Shown: positions 12,767 to 22,082 of the stretch, piece after piece
Layout: each line of letters starts with the position of its first letter
Position numbering within the stretch: the first letter of the stretch is position 1
Source: Brachycybe producta
Taxonomy: Eukaryota > Arthropoda > Diplopoda > Playtdesmida > Andrognathidae
Direction: 5' to 3'
DNA: 64,000 nt
Assembly: GCA_036925085.1 (NCBI GenBank)
Contig: JAUPFP010000005.1
Location: 7,518,498 to 7,582,497, forward strand
Position numbers and translations under genes: made by a program
Notes under the pieces: generated by a model
Told to the model about the DNA's origin: nothing
Database searches by the model: none
Seen by the model: the letters and a program-made list of their open reading frames with translations, nothing else

Positions 12767-12986
12767 ACTAAGCGGGAAGTACCCTACTTCTCAAGAATTT
12801 TCTTAAAAATCCCCCTCCCCCCGACTGGATCTAAACACAGAGACCCAGGGGTATCACAGGTATACGAAAATATCAAATAAAACAAAATTGACTTATATAG
12901 ATTTTGGAAAATACAAAATTTCTAAAAAAAACGAAAAAGAACAAATCACTTTATACAATTAGAAATTTATGAAATTAATCGCGCTA

Positions 12987-15900
12987 CTAGTCCGGCGACG
13001 ATTCTGTTCCCTCGGACGTCTCAGGACTTACGGGTTGCCAACACCTGGCGACTCGGGACTCGTTCCGGGCTCGGTTGGTCCTGGGTCGGTGGCGACGTCT
13101 TCTCCTTCTTGACTGCAGGACGCCCATGGCTGGTCGAGGCGGCGAAGTCTCTTGATTTATTTCTCCCATCCGACGGCACTGCGAAATGCGGCAAATTCGA
13201 ATTTCAGCATCATACGATGCTTCTTTTTGACTCTCTGGGTCTACTTTGGCTGTTTTAATGCCAAATTTCGCCCATCTAGGTGGTAAATTAGCTTTTGCAT
13301 AATCTTTCTTCTCTCCACCACGTGTTTGCACACGGGAATCCAATTGGACTGGTTCTTTTGGAGCAGTTTTCTTTGGTCTCCCGCGTTTTCTTTTAGGTGG
13401 TTCCAGTGGCATCTCTGGAATTTCCTCTTCTTCTTTTTCAGAAGTTTCTAGATGAGTTTCTTGGCTGGCATCGGGAATAACTTCTTCTTCTTTACGACAA
13501 ACTTCTGGAGTACTCTCAACAGGTAAGTTGTCGTCTGCTTCGTTGATAATTTCCTCATCAGCGTCGGACTCTTCCTTGGCGCTGGCAACTTCTTCGATGT
13601 TGTCAGGTAAGTTCATTTGAGGAGCCCTCAGGTCATTGGCCTCGTAGTAGGGTCTCATCTGTTGAACATTGACAGTATCTCTCATAGTCAAACCAGATCG
13701 AGTAACGTACTCGATCTCGTAGACTAGATCGGTTAGTTTCTTCGTGACTATGCAAGGTTCTTTGTATGGCCAGATAAGTTTCTGAGCCATTCCTGGCTTT
13801 GGCACACGATCTCTTATCAGCACTTTCTGACCCGGCTTATAGTCCGGAATCGTACGATGCTTCTCGTCGTAATTTCTTTTCTGCACCTCCTGGGCAGCTT
13901 CAATATTCTTTTTAGCAGCATCCAAAGCTGGATCGGACTGCTCTGCTTCGTCTGTTACGGGCGGTGGCACGATAGGAGCGCGTGGCATCATGTTGTCCAA
14001 CGTGGTCCTGGGCTCGCGCCCGAACATCAATCGATATGGTGAAAATTTCGTTGAGTTATGTTCTACCAGATTGTAGGCCATAACCGCGTCACCTAATTTC
14101 TTTTTCCAGTCAGCCTGTTGCTGAAGGACATCCAAGTGACGTTTCACCACTTCCATGACTGTATGGTTCGTTCTCTCTGCCAACCCATCAGCTTGAGGAT
14201 GATAGGCTGTCGTGGCTGCATGCTGGATTGCGTAGGTCTTGAAAAACGCTTGAGTCTCGTTACTCAAAAATTGGGGTCCTCGATCAGTGATGATCTTCTG
14301 AGGAAATCCAAATTCGTTTACAATTTTATCCTTGACGAAGGCAATTGCTGCCTGAGCGGTTGCTCTTGCCACTGCTTTGGCGATGCAATACTTCGTCGCG
14401 TAGTCCACTGCAATCAAGATATGTTGAACTCCTCCGATTGACTTCGGAAGAGGACCAACATAATCCATCCCCCAACACTCTGTCGGTTTTCCCACAATGA
14501 TTGGTTGTAACAATCCAGGTACTTTTTGGTGCGACAGTTTGGTTCTCTGACAGATGTGGCACGACCTGACATAGTCGGCGACGTCTGTTTTCATTGTTTT
14601 CCAATAGAATCTCTTCTTTATTCTCTTCATCGTTTTGGTGAATCCGAAATGTCCGGCCTCAGGCACATCATGGAGCATCTCGAGAATCCCAATTCTCAAT
14701 TGTCGGGGCACAGTGCACGTTAGTACTGGCACGGTGTCTTCATACTTCAGGTGGTATAAAACGCCATCCACTATCGCAAACTTTTTGTGATAGGGATGCA
14801 GTCGATCTTGCTGGAGTGATTCTTTGATGAGGAGAAGTTCTTCATCAAGGGATTGCTCCCGTTCCCACTGGAAATCGTTGTAGACAGTAAAGATGTGAAG
14901 GTCTTCGAGAGCTTCCATCTCCCCATTCTTGTGCTTCCAATTAGCAGGAACGTTGCTCTCGTAACGTGAGACACAATCGGCGTCCACGTGCGTTTTACCT
15001 TTCTTGTAAACTACTTCATAATCATATGGCTGTAGTTTCATCTGCCATTTACCCAATCGGCCATCTAGATTCTGTGCTGTTTTTAAATAGCACAGGGCCT
15101 TATGATCGGTAAATACTCTGAATTTCCGGTTGAAAACATACGGCCTGGCTTTTTCTATGCCATAAACGATTGCAAGACATTCTTTTTCAGTCGTTCCGTA
15201 GTTTCGTTCTGCTCCCTGGAGTTTTCGGCTGTAGTAACCTAGAACTCCAGGTTTCTTTTCGTTTTTCGCATACTGATAAATTATGACACCAATCTGGTAA
15301 TCACAAGCATCAGTGTGCAAGGCAATTTCTGCCTCCGGATCATACAAAGTTAGAATCGGAGCAGAGCAAAGAGCCTTCTTCAGACTATCAAAAGCGACCT
15401 CGCAGTCGTCATCCCATTTGAAGTCCAGGTCCTTCTTGACTAGGGCTTGCATTGGTTTGGCGATCTTGGAGTAATTCTCAATGAAACGGTTGTAGTAGCC
15501 GGTCATCCCAAGGAAGCTTCTGACGTCAGTCACGTTTTTCGGTGCAGGAAATCCTTGAATCGTCTGCACTTTCTCTTCATCAGGTCGAATACCAAGAGCA
15601 CTAATCTTGTGTCCAAGGTAGTTGATCTCGTCTTCTCCGAAGAAACATTTGCTGGGTTGAAGACTTAAATTGGCGTTCCGGATGAGCACCAAGATATCTC
15701 TCAATCTTTTCATGAACTCTTCGAAGTTCTTCGCGAAGATGACAATGTCATCTAAATAAACCAGGCAGGTCTCCCATTTGTGACCTGCCAGCAACAAATC
15801 CAAAGCACGCTGCATCGTCGCAGGTGCGTTCATCAAACCAAACGGCATTCTGTTAAATTCGTAGAGGCCATTTGTGCATACGAAAGCCGTTTTTTCTCGA

Positions 15901-18098
15901 TCTCTTTCTTCCACCGGAAATTGCCAATAACCTGATATTAAATCCAAGGTTGCAAAAATCGTGGCTCCTGAAAGTGAGTCGAAAGCGTCATCTATCCGGG
16001 GTAACGGATATTGGTCAGGTTTGGTTTGAGCATTTAATTTGCGATAATCGACGCAAAATCGATGCTGACCATTCTTCTTCTTGACAATCACCACCGGACT
16101 TGCGTACGGACTCTTGGATGGGCTTACAATGCCGGCATCCAACATATCACGTAGTGTCGACTTGATGATCTCTCTCTGAGCAGGTGAAGTACGCCGGAGC
16201 GGTTCTCGAACCGGCGGGTTTGCACCCGTGTCAATCACGTGTTTCGTTAAGTTTGTCTCTTTCAAGTCGGAGGTCTTGAAGGCAAAAATATCTCTGAATT
16301 CTCCGAGAAGCTTCCGAATCGCCATTTTTTCTTCTCTTGGACGATTCGGATTGACGTTAAGACTGTCTTGAAATTCGACATATTCTTTGGATCTCACTTG
16401 GTCACTTTGAGCTTCAATTTTGTAAATCGAGGGGCCCACAGGCACATCAAGAGCTGTGACGACGTCCTCGATCTCTGCGATCGTTTCTCTGGCTCCGAGG
16501 TGCATAACCTCTCCAGATGGATTGAAGATTTGGATTTGAAGGATAGACTTTCCTCTTCCTTCAATGATCCCAGGAGAAACTTTGATTCCTCTCTGTTGGA
16601 GCGTGCTTTCGCACGAGTCGATGAACTGGAGACTACCTTCTTGTAGATCATCAGGAGCATTGACCTCGACGATTGCAGCTTTCTTTGGATCCAACACGAG
16701 ATTCTGGACCAGGCGTAGTTTTGCTGGCCCCTTCTTCAGGAGTTTCTCTTGTAGATCCTCTTCCTCTTGATCTCTAAGATTTTGAATGAAATCTTCTGCT
16801 TGTTGCTGCTTTTGGAGAGTGTCCGGCAACAGTTCCTCTCTGAAGTAGACTTTCTTGTTGTTCATGTCCAAGCAAAGGTTGAGATCTTTTCCGAGGTCGT
16901 TCCCCAGCAAGGCCTCACGTCGTCCTTTGATGACAATCACCTTTCCTTTGACAAGCTTTTCGGCGACCTGAATTGGCACGATGACTTGTCCCATGATGTT
17001 CAGTGGGCTACCTCCGGCACCAGTCAGATTTGGCGGGAACGGAAGTGGATCCACAATGAGCTTCATGTCTTTCACTAATGACTCGCTGATGACAGACGTT
17101 TCGGCGCCACTGTCGGCAGTCATTTCTAACTCACGACCTCCAAAGTTCACACGAACTTTAGGTGCCGTCTGCTCGTCTTGATTTTGGACTTGAAGTTCAC
17201 GAGGCGTGACTGTCTCAGTCAACTTGGTCCAAACATCTCGAATCGTTTGTGTACAACACGGGTTTTGCAACCGATAGAGAAGACTAGACTCTTCAGTTGA
17301 ACCCTTAACAGGTGTAGCTACTCCCTCTTTCACTACTCCATGTTCTGCTTTATATTTTTGAGCAGGTGTGGGTACTTCTTTGGTTTTCGCCACAGTCTGC
17401 CCCTGCTTAATAACAGGAGTAGCTACTTTCGTTTTCACTACACACTGTTCTTCTTGGGTTTTAACAAGAGTAGCTCCTTTTGAGACTACTACTTGTTCTT
17501 CTTTAGTCTTAACAGGTGTGGTTACTCCCTTTTTCGCCACACACTGTTCTGCTTTATTTTTAACAAGAGTAGCCTCTCTCGAGACTACTACTTGCTCTGC
17601 TTGAGTTTTAACAGGTGTGGTTACTCCCTTTTTCGCCACACACTGTTCTGCTTTGTTGGACATCTTGGCGTCGTTCGTTTTTGCAAACGACGTAGAGGCC
17701 CCACTTTGCAGTGGTTTCCGCCGGCTCCCATCTTCGTAGATAGTACGGATTTGGATCCCATCTCCAAAGTCTGCTTTATGTGTCGGAGAGTCCTTTAGCT
17801 GTACCGCAGCACAGCTCTGCTCAGGTGTTGTCGATTCCTCTTCTTTGTCGGCGTTTTGGCACGGGCTACCCAGACCTGGAGACATCCCCGCATGGTTGAC
17901 CGCAGCCATCCCAATAGATTCTCTCGTTATCCGGTCCCGTCGAACCTTGACGTCCACTTCTTCAGGTTTCGGCAACTCCTCTTCTTGTGGTCTCTCTTCA
18001 ACATCTTTTCTTCCGGGCGTCACTACTTTGGGTGCGAGTGGCGCCCCTAGTAGTTTAAAGCCTTCTGGTGGTTTTCGAAATGAAAATAGTGCGTTTGA
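12987..18098 (-). CDS. pol: pol polyprotein of the Ty3/gypsy element (PR-RT-RNaseH-IN)
   Basis: The frame is open on the minus strand from 18098 to the stop at 12987. It overlaps the end of gag by about 50 bases in the -1 frame and has no ATG near its beginning, so it is expected as a Gag-Pol fusion. Residue numbers count from the GTG at 18023. A Lys/Val/Thr repeat region occupies about 124-240. Aspartic protease follows with ADSGAET (about 303-309). Reverse transcriptase has YLDD at 756-759, and RNase H has HTDAC at about 903. Integrase has an HHCC zinc site (H1118, H1125, C1155, C1158) and catalytic D1187, D1247 and E1283 with 35 residues between the last two. A GPY/F-like IWPYKEPCIV follows. 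The acidic C-terminal tail carries an AT-hook-like KRKRGRPKK and ends Arg-rich. No stop or frameshift breaks the frame. Confidence 0.95.
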   Translation of the reverse strand, partial: SNALFSFRKPPEGFKLLGAPLAPKVVTPGRKDVEERPQEEELPKPEEVDVKVRRDRITRESIGMAAVNHAGMSPGLGSPCQNADKEEESTTPEQSCAAVQLKDSPTHKADFGDGIQIRTIYEDGSRRKPLQSGASTSFAKTNDAKMSNKAEQCVAKKGVTTPVKTQAEQVVVSREATLVKNKAEQCVAKKGVTTPVKTKEEQVVVSKGATLVKTQEEQCVVKTKVATPVIKQGQTVAKTKEVPTPAQKYKAEHGVVKEGVATPVKGSTEESSLLYRLQNPCCTQTIRDVWTKLTETVTPRELQVQNQDEQTAPKVRVNFGGRELEMTADSGAETSVISESLVKDMKLIVDPLPFPPNLTGAGGSPLNIMGQVIVPIQVAEKLVKGKVIVIKGRREALLGNDLGKDLNLCLDMNNKKVYFREELLPDTLQKQQQAEDFIQNLRDQEEEDLQEKLLKKGPAKLRLVQNLVLDPKKAAIVEVNAPDDLQEGSLQFIDSCESTLQQRGIKVSPGIIEGRGKSILQIQIFNPSGEVMHLGARETIAEIEDVVTALDVPVGPSIYKIEAQSDQVRSKEYVEFQDSLNVNPNRPREEKMAIRKLLGEFRDIFAFKTSDLKETNLTKHVIDTGANPPVREPLRRTSPAQREIIKSTLRDMLDAGIVSPSKSPYASPVVIVKKKNGQHRFCVDYRKLNAQTKPDQYPLPRIDDAFDSLSGATIFATLDLISGYWQFPVEERDREKTAFVCTNGLYEFNRMPFGLMNAPATMQRALDLLLAGHKWETCLVYLDDIVIFAKNFEEFMKRLRDILVLIRNANLSLQPSKCFFGEDEINYLGHKISALGIRPDEEKVQTIQGFPAPKNVTDVRSFLGMTGYYNRFIENYSKIAKPMQALVKKDLDFKWDDDCEVAFDSLKKALCSAPILTLYDPEAEIALHTDACDYQIGVIIYQYAKNEKKPGVLGYYSRKLQGAERNYGTTEKECLAIVYGIEKARPYVFNRKFRVFTDHKALCYLKTAQNLDGRLGKWQMKLQPYDYEVVYKKGKTHVDADCVSRYESNVPANWKHKNGEMEALEDLHIFTVYNDFQWEREQSLDEELLLIKESLQQDRLHPYHKKFAIVDGVLYHLKYEDTVPVLTCTVPRQLRIGILEMLHDVPEAGHFGFTKTMKRIKKRFYWKTMKTDVADYVRSCHICQRTKLSHQKVPGLLQPIIVGKPTECWGMDYVGPLPKSIGGVQHILIAVDYATKYCIAKAVARATAQAAIAFVKDKIVNEFGFPQKIITDRGPQFLSNETQAFFKTYAIQHAATTAYHPQADGLAERTNHTVMEVVKRHLDVLQQQADWKKKLGDAVMAYNLVEHNSTKFSPYRLMFGREPRTTLDNMMPRAPIVPPPVTDEAEQSDPALDAAKKNIEAAQEVQKRNYDEKHRTIPDYKPGQKVLIRDRVPKPGMAQKLIWPYKEPCIVTKKLTDLVYEIEYVTRSGLTMRDTVNVQQMRPYYEANDLRAPQMNLPDNIEEVASAKEESDADEEIINEADDNLPVESTPEVCRKEEEVIPDASQETHLETSEKEEEEIPEMPLEPPKRKRGRPKKTAPKEPVQLDSRVQTRGGEKKDYAKANLPPRWAKFGIKTAKVDPESQKEASYDAEIRICRISQCRRMGEINQETSPPRPAMGVLQSRRRRRRHRPRTNRARNESRVARCWQPVSPETSEGTESSPD
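17304..17654 (-). repeat. In-frame tandem repeat between gag and protease
   Basis: Alternating 16-17 residue units of the types AEQCVAKKGVTTPVKT and EEQVVVSKGATLVKT repeat about seven times. The DNA of the best-conserved pair is nearly identical at a spacing of about 100 bases (for example 17508-17553 and 17609-17655). No known Ty3/gypsy domain matches it. Confidence 0.75.
18015..18046 (-). promoter_or_regulatory. Stem-loop downstream of the frameshift heptamer
   Basis: In RNA sense GGGCGCCACT (18046-18037) can pair with AGTGACGCCC (18024-18015), with one mismatch in ten, around a 12-base loop. It begins 6 bases after the slippery heptamer, the usual spacing for a -1 frameshift stimulator. 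Confidence 0.7.
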
Positions 18099-19519
18099 TT
18101 ATTAATTAATACCGGTACCATTTTCATCCCATTTGGTAGAACGTGGATTTTGTCAGCGCAGAAGATTTTCGGCGCCGTCGTTTCCGACGGTTCATCAACT
18201 CGGTTGACTGGAGTTGGTGGAGTCGTCTTGTTCTCTTCCTTCCTCGGTTTCGGTTCATTGGTGCACTGGAACGCTCTGTGTCCAGGCTCCTGACACTGAT
18301 AGCAGATGAGTGGTCCAGTAGATCGTTTTCTCTGCTGGAATTTCTGTCCACCATCTTGATTCGTCTTCGTGTCCTGCGTCTTTTCAGACGTGGCCGTGTT
18401 CCTGTTCGTCCACGTCTGTTGTTTCTTCTGCTGCTGTTGCTGCTGCTGTTTCGGTTGTTGAGGCTTCTGCTGCTGGGCCGGCTGGTTACCAGTAGTCGTC
18501 TTGTACGTCAACATATTCTCTTCTATCAGCTCTCCCTCAGTCTGGGCGGCAAACTTGACGAAGTCGTAAAGATTGTCCTTCGGTGCTCCAAACAGATGCA
18601 GCTTCAAAGATGGTAAAAGACTTTTCCTCAGGCTCGAAATCAGCAAAGAGTCGTCATCATTGGGATGTATCCTTCGATACATCTCTGCATACTCTTCTGC
18701 ATAGACCTTAAAAGTTTCATTATCTTTTTGGGTCCTTGCGGACAGCTCATTTTTCATTCTCACTTTTTGGTCAGGTAACAGAAATTCATTTATAATTCCG
18801 TTACGCATCATAGGCCAATTTATTTCGCCATATTCCAACCGAAAACGAGCAAGCCATTTGATTGCTCGTTTACGAAGGAGACCAGTGAAGTGACTGCATC
18901 GCTGCAGGGAGTTCCATTGGTGCGCAATCGCAATATCTTCGAACTCTTCAACATAAAGAAGTATGTTCTCAGATCCATCATACTTTGGAAAACCCTGAAG
19001 TGGATGAAGTGAATTCTTTTCAGAATACGACGTGGGTCCCAGGTTCGGAGTCCATTCAGGAGCTTCGGCCCTGAGCTTACGCCCGGATTCTGTCGGTGAT
19101 TTACTTCGTTGTCTGAGATTTCTCTCATGTGTGTGTTCAAGGCGGTGTGGAGTCGATTCTCCACATAACCGTCTTACCAATTCTTCTCGGCTCTCAGGAG
19201 TGGCGTCTTTCATGAGTTCAGCAAACCGATCGACCATCTTCTGCTCGTTGCTTCGTTGAGAGGCTTCAGAAGATGCTGCTTCAATCTTTAGTCGGGCGTC
19301 GGCTTGGCGTTCTTCTTCTTTGGCGCGTTTCTCTTCCTCCTGGAGTCGCTTCTCTTCAGCAAGGGTCCTCAGCTTGTCCTCCTTCTCTTGCTTTCGTGTT
19401 TCTCGGGCAACACGGCGTGCTTCCCGAGCTTTCGCTCGTTCTTTTACGAGCTGATCACGTCGGCGTCTGTATTGGAGTTGCTGGGAGAACCTTGCGGTTA
19501 TTCCGTTGGTATTCATCAT
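18047..19519 (-). CDS. gag: gag protein of the Ty3/gypsy element (490 aa)
   Basis: The frame is intact, with ATG at 19519 and TAG at 18047. Residues about 17-90 are highly charged (Arg/Lys/Glu) and probably a coiled coil. About 165-340 resembles the retrotransposon gag capsid region (FPKYDGSENILLYVEEFE, and WPMMRNGIINEFL later). A Gln-rich linker lies at 349-378. A CCHC zinc knuckle, CYQCQEPGHRAFQC, lies at 406-419 in the nucleocapsid part. The two adjacent ATG codons at the start are the first in the frame after the leader. It forms the virus-like particle that packages the element RNA. Ribosomes that do not slip at 18053-18059 end here. Confidence 0.93.
   Translation of the reverse strand: MMNTNGITARFSQQLQYRRRRDQLVKERAKAREARRVARETRKQEKEDKLRTLAEEKRLQEEEKRAKEEERQADARLKIEAASSEASQRSNEQKMVDRFAELMKDATPESREELVRRLCGESTPHRLEHTHERNLRQRSKSPTESGRKLRAEAPEWTPNLGPTSYSEKNSLHPLQGFPKYDGSENILLYVEEFEDIAIAHQWNSLQRCSHFTGLLRKRAIKWLARFRLEYGEINWPMMRNGIINEFLLPDQKVRMKNELSARTQKDNETFKVYAEEYAEMYRRIHPNDDDSLLISSLRKSLLPSLKLHLFGAPKDNLYDFVKFAAQTEGELIEENMLTYKTTTGNQPAQQQKPQQPKQQQQQQQKKQQTWTNRNTATSEKTQDTKTNQDGGQKFQQRKRSTGPLICYQCQEPGHRAFQCTNEPKPRKEENKTTPPTPVNRVDEPSETTAPKIFCADKIHVLPNGMKMVPVLINNQTHYFHFENHQKALNY
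18053..18059 (-). promoter_or_regulatory. -1 frameshift slippery heptamer T TTA AAC
   Basis: The heptamer TTTAAAC lies in the gag/pol overlap and is phased T-TTA-AAC in the gag frame, the canonical X XXY YYZ form. The gag stop TAG is one codon further on, and pol is open in the -1 frame across this site. Confidence 0.8.
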
Positions 19520-19670
19520 TATGTATCGTAATTTGTGTCAATTAAAAACGTAAAAGTGTTTCGAAAAATTTTTGTTTTGTTTCAAAATTGTTTGCACAAT
19601 TGAATTACGATAATTTTCGTGTTTTTCAACACGTTTCTTAGGGCAAAACGAGGTAGCAAGTTTTATAAAC

Positions 19671-19688
19671 TACCCCGCACCTCCACCA
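19671..19688 (-). other. Primer-binding site
   Basis: Five bases after the 5' LTR, on the minus strand, the sequence reads TGGTGGAGGTGCGGGGTA. It begins TGG, complementary to a tRNA CCA end, as a primer-binding site should. I cannot assign the tRNA with certainty. Confidence 0.7.
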
Positions 19689-19693
19689 TATAT

Positions 19694-20684
19694 TGTGACG
19701 GACCTTTTTCCACTAGTAGAATCTGCTCTTTTAGGTTGATACGAGCGAGTTTTCACTCGTATGGATAGTGAGTGGCTAGGTCACTAATTCTACTGGCCCG
19801 GGAGGACTAGACCAATATAACGTCTATTTCGTGTCCTCACTAGTCTCTGGCAAAAGACTTCACAGTCTTGAGGATCTTTAATCTCTGTATCTCTCGGACT
19901 TTCGTCCGTAAATCTGCCCTAAGAATCGTGCAAAATATACTCACTCTCTTGTGTTGCAGGTTTGCACCTGTTGGGTCATCGAAGTATCCAAAAAGGTGAA
20001 GAGCTGCAATGATGAAATGCACAACCGCGGAATTTTAGTCAAAAACAATTAAACACCACTGTTTAGTTTAAATATAAAATCGTTGTTTATTTCGTAGATA
20101 AAAACATTAAATGAATCGAACTGGTTTAAGAACACAACACATAGAAATAATAACATTCAAAATAATATCTAAAAACCTAGCCAGAATTGGGCATAGGTTC
20201 GTTATTTAAGAACTAACTAACTGAAAATCCTTCAAAAATCTATCCCAATTTGGGCATAGATTCTCTGTTTTAAAAAATGCTTCCTTACATACAAAAACAC
20301 GGCCTTTTTATACCCAAAAAGAGGATACTGAGAACACTTTCTCAGTAGCCCCTGATTGGGCAAAAACAAAAGTAAAAACCAAACTGGCCAATCAAAAGTG
20401 ATTGACCAGTGGTCACCAAAATATTAGACACATCACCCTTTTAATTAAAAGGGGAAAAAACGAAAACAACTTCGAATTAAAATGATAAGAATCCACTCAT
20501 GTGGAAGGATAATACAATGGTAAAGAGGGGAGAACGATAAGGTCAAGCTAAAAATAGAATCTGGGTCAATCGGTACCTATTAGTACCGAGTGGCCCAGAA
20601 GCTACAAAATACACAGTGCCTACAAAATTAAAGAAACAAAACGGCGCTAAATTAATAAAATAGCGGCGGCCCCAAAACGTCTCA
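19694..20684 (-). repeat. 5' LTR of the retrotransposon (991 bp)
   Basis: This is the promoter copy, nearly identical to 11767-12757. In element sense it has TATAAAAA at 20312-20305, AATAAA at 20091-20086 and a splice-donor-like GTGAGT at 19943-19938. It is followed by the primer-binding site. A 60-codon open frame in each LTR (here 20022-19840) starts MHFIIAALHL; it is identical in both copies and I see no reason to call it a gene. Confidence 0.95.
20305..20312 (-). promoter_or_regulatory. TATA box of the 5' LTR
   Basis: TATAAAAA on the minus strand inside the 5' LTR, preceding GGCC. Transcription of the element would start roughly 25-30 bases further, near 20278. It points into the element and also towards Go alpha exon 3. 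Confidence 0.6.
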
Positions 20685-22073
20685 CTATTAAATCCAAATT
20701 GTCGAAACTTTACACCAGCATTTTCCAAACGATGTTCCCCGGGAAACCCTTAATATTTTCTGGTGGAAGTTGAACTTTTTACGAAACCCATTCCGTGAAG
20801 CGAAAATAAGAGTTCCGCCAGAAAAAATTAATAAATTTCATAACAGAAAAAATAGTGAATCTGATGCCCTAATTATTATTTTTATTAAGAATGCATCCCT
20901 ATTAATTTTTTTTTTATCCATGTCTACTTTTTCTAGTATTTTTACAAGCTCCGTTTATGGTATTCAACAATTTATTATGTAAAAAAATACTATTCTGTAA
21001 TGTTTTAAATGATTCTCTAAGGATTCCGTGGCCAAATTGAATTGGAAAACCCTGATTTACACACAGTTAGCGCAGACAAACAAAAAAAAAATAGGCGCTG
21101 CCCACACAAAATTTCAAAATAAAATCAAAAGAATAAAAAAGCCAGATTTGATCGTGTATCAGAGCTACCTAATACAACTTGAATTGTGGCTCTTTTTAAA
21201 ATTGACACATACATTGGTTGTGAGCCACTCAGTATATAAGAAAATTTTTTGAAAAGAAAAAAGACAATATTCTGCACACACACAGTACTCATTTTTATTA
21301 TAAAAAAAGTTCCAAAAAAAGACAGTCGAAATTGCTTGGACAAGGACGTTTCTCTTAAGAATGGCAGACAAAAAAATTACACTATGCGGAAAAATAAAAG
21401 ACTAGAAAATCGATAGCAACCATACTGAAAGGAGAAGAAGAAGAAGATTCGAAGACATAGTCTGCCAACCAACCCCAATTCTTCTGTATATACATTGTTG
21501 GCTATTCTAACTTTTTATATTTTTTTGTAAGGGTGGAAGATGAAGAGAAAAAAAAGGAGATATGGGGGATTAATGTGCATTGAAGTTGAACTGATTCAAC
21601 TCAACAAAAAAAAACATTGGTTACAGTTAACCTTAAGGATCTTGAATACATTCCAAAAGATGACAACATTTCAACTTGTGCATATCTAAATAAAAAAAAA
21701 ACTGCATACATTTACAAGTAGCTCTAGCTTGTTAAATGTCCAATAAAAAACGACCACAAACTTTGAAGGAAAAAGATAAACTACATATGATAACATTTCC
21801 CTATTTGCCAGTGTTTGTGTGGAAGGAAAAAATAAAACATTTCAAATCTGTCAGTAGTTCTCTCTCTTTGTCTCTCTAAAAGTTCCTCCTCCTTCTTCCT
21901 CCCTTGAGAGGTTAGTTAGATATGCAATTCAACACAACATTCACCAGAAAATGCATCTCAAAGTGGTCCTGCGGCAAACGGCATGATTATCTATTATGCA
22001 GGATCCACAATGTAAACACCAACTCTCATCTTGCATAAAATCTACCTTATTTTTTTTTAAAAAAAATGACAGA
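20685..22073. other. Intronic stretch without recognisable feature
   Basis: AT-rich sequence of Go alpha intron 2 right of the retrotransposon. Only short A/T runs and chance open frames are visible. Confidence 0.6.
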
Positions 22074-22082
22074 TGTAACAAG

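Larger units (their letters stand above)
11763..20688 (-). mobile_element. Complete Ty3/gypsy LTR retrotransposon with 4-bp target duplication
   Basis: The element on the minus strand spans 11767-20684 between two CTAT target duplications (11763-11766 and 20685-20688). Order in its own 5' to 3' sense: LTR, primer-binding site, gag, -1 frameshift signal, pol (protease, reverse transcriptase, RNase H, integrase), polypurine tract, LTR. RT before integrase defines Ty3/gypsy (Metaviridae). There is no env-like frame. Both main frames are intact and the LTRs differ at one visible position, so it inserted recently and may still be active. It lies in Go alpha intron 2 in the same orientation as the host gene. 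Confidence 0.95.

Noticed and set aside
13857-17798. Several plus-strand frames of 60-107 codons across the pol gene
   Set aside because: They are antisense shadows of an intact, strongly conserved pol frame and show no domain of their own.
18143-18616. 157-codon plus-strand frame rich in Arg, Leu and Phe
   Set aside because: It is the antisense of gag; the Leu run mirrors the gag Gln/Lys codons.
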